The notes beneath the pieces were generated by a model. It made no database searches, was not told the origin of the DNA, and worked only from the letters and a program-made list of their open reading frames with translations. A stretch of DNA of 21,437 bases from CAIYHK01 sp964638795 (GTDB lineage: Bacteria > Actinomycetota > Acidimicrobiia > Acidimicrobiales > Ilumatobacteraceae). The translations under genes and the position numbers were made by a program. The stretch spans positions 1 through 21,437 of the forward strand of contig CAZXAX010000033.1 in the NCBI GenBank assembly GCA_964638795.1, given 5' to 3'. Shown piece after piece: positions 20,774 through 21,437 of this stretch (positions are counted from its first letter, which is position 1; every line of letters starts with the position of its first letter).

Positions 20774-21437
20774 TCAGGGTGAGGTCACCTTGGAGTACGA
20801 GTTCCTGAGATCATCCTGAAGCACAACAGCGTCTGCCTCAACGGTTTCAACTCGTAACTCTTCGGTCAATGTAAGAGATCTGAAGGTCCACCCATCGGGA
20901 AGTTCGAGTCTTTCACTAAGGCTCGAAAGATCTGACTCCGCAAGATTGGGGTCTACCTGCTGACTCCACGATTGCATTACATAGACGGTGCCGTCGGCTG
21001 CAACGAGCTGGTAGACAGTGCTACCTTTCGCAAATGTAAATACTGACTTGCGATTTACATTGTGCTCTGTGTAGGCCGGGGCGCCGATACCTACGGCACT
21101 TAAATCCAGCGTTGCTCGTTTGATCATCTCCATGCCACCAAAAGACACGGGCGCTGGAGCATCGCCTCCGGCTGCCTCAACCTCATCCATCATCCAAAAC
21201 CGAGGGCCATTCAATACCGCAAGCGGCACACCTTGTTCTTTGGCGATCGCAGTTGCATCAAGCGTGACCCAGAGATCATCTGGGCACTCATTGAGCGGAT
21301 AGGTGTTGTACACCTCGGCACTTGGTTTGCCATCAATCGGCTTAATTAGAAGTACTTCGCAATAGCGCACGGTCCGCATTGACGGCATGGTTGTCGTGGT
21401 CATAACCGAAGTTGTTGAAGCAACCGATGTGGTTGAT
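20774..21437 (-). CDS. Probable secreted/lipoprotein of unknown function (5' end beyond window)
   Basis: At least 209 residues from ATG 21403, but the frame stays open to the window edge with a Ser/Thr-rich stretch (STTSVASTTSVMTTTTMPS). That stretch resembles the linker behind the lipid Cys of the liv binding protein, so the true start is probably upstream and the protein exported. The rest is a mixed alpha/beta sequence: YCEVLLIKPIDGKPSAEVYNTYPLNECPDDLW, then LNGPRFWMMDEVEAAGG, FGGMEMIKRATLDL and VYQLVAADGTVYVMQSWSQQVD. I do not recognise the family and see no catalytic motif. The two Cys of YCEV and NECP might form a disulfide. It converges on the YCII-like gene with 12 bases between stops. 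Confidence 0.7.
   Translation of the reverse strand, partial: STTSVASTTSVMTTTTMPSMRTVRYCEVLLIKPIDGKPSAEVYNTYPLNECPDDLWVTLDATAIAKEQGVPLAVLNGPRFWMMDEVEAAGGDAPAPVSFGGMEMIKRATLDLSAVGIGAPAYTEHNVNRKSVFTFAKGSTVYQLVAADGTVYVMQSWSQQVDPNLAESDLSSLSERLELPDGWTFRSLTLTEELRVETVEADAVVLQDDLRNSYSKVTSP

Noticed and set aside
1..21437. CRISPR arrays, tRNA or rRNA genes, insertion sequences, attachment sites
   Set aside because: Reading both strands by eye showed no regularly spaced repeats, no tRNA-like cloverleaf, no transposase fragments and no terminal inverted repeats. Gene order and composition look like an ordinary chromosomal region.

Overview
The window looks like a scaffold piece from an actinobacterium, most likely an Acidimicrobiia-type (Ilumatobacter/acIV-like) organism. 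This is inferred from protein style, not from a database search. The pointers are moderate GC by eye, Thr/Gly-rich linkers behind lipoprotein signals, an APS-type CysH with a siroheme-enzyme operon, liv-type transporters next to acyl-CoA enzymes, and many apparently leaderless genes. Three runs of exactly 100 N (2626-2725, 6340-6439, 8630-8729) are assembly gaps. Each falls inside coding sequence and probably hides more than 100 bases.

Layout. 1-4959 (minus): a liv-type ABC importer operon in the order substrate-binding lipoprotein, permease H, permease M, ATPase G, ATPase F, ending in an acyl-CoA thioesterase cut by the window edge. 5141-5995 (plus): a short-chain dehydrogenase. 5992-9427 (minus): a molybdate importer (modA, modB, modC) followed without spacing by a PadR-type regulator and a two-domain protein of unknown function. 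9471-12380 (minus): an amidohydrolase of the D-aminoacylase superfamily, an enoyl-CoA hydratase and an FKBP isomerase. 12441-14686 (plus): a divergent crotonase and an aldehyde dehydrogenase. 14731-18881 (plus): an assimilatory sulfate-reduction operon (siroheme dehydrogenase/chelatase, uroporphyrinogen methyltransferase, an 82-residue unknown protein, sulfite/nitrite reductase, APS reductase). 18878-20350 (minus): an iron-sulfur bacterial cryptochrome/(6-4) photolyase. 20435-20761 (plus): a YCII-like protein. 20774-21437 (minus): the 3' part of a probable secreted protein of unknown function.

How the parts work together. The sulfur operon is nearly complete for APS to sulfide: SirC and CobA make siroheme, the reductase uses it, and CysH supplies sulfite. 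ATP sulfurylase is not in the window. The mod operon brings in molybdate and seems to carry its own regulator plus palindromes over its promoter. The liv operon, thioesterase, SDR, crotonases and aldehyde dehydrogenase suggest a heterotroph that degrades amino acids or acyl compounds.

The most notable signals are regulatory. Seven gene starts have a TANNNT -10 element 6 or 7 bases upstream of the start codon, the mark of leaderless transcription. Two of these promoters are covered by strong palindromes: a GGGATAAGG inverted repeat centred on the sirC start, and overlapping dyads including TAACGTTA at modA. The sulfite reductase carries a full cysteine quartet in both halves. No CRISPR array, tRNA, rRNA or insertion sequence was seen, and no gene-free stretch exceeds 300 bases.
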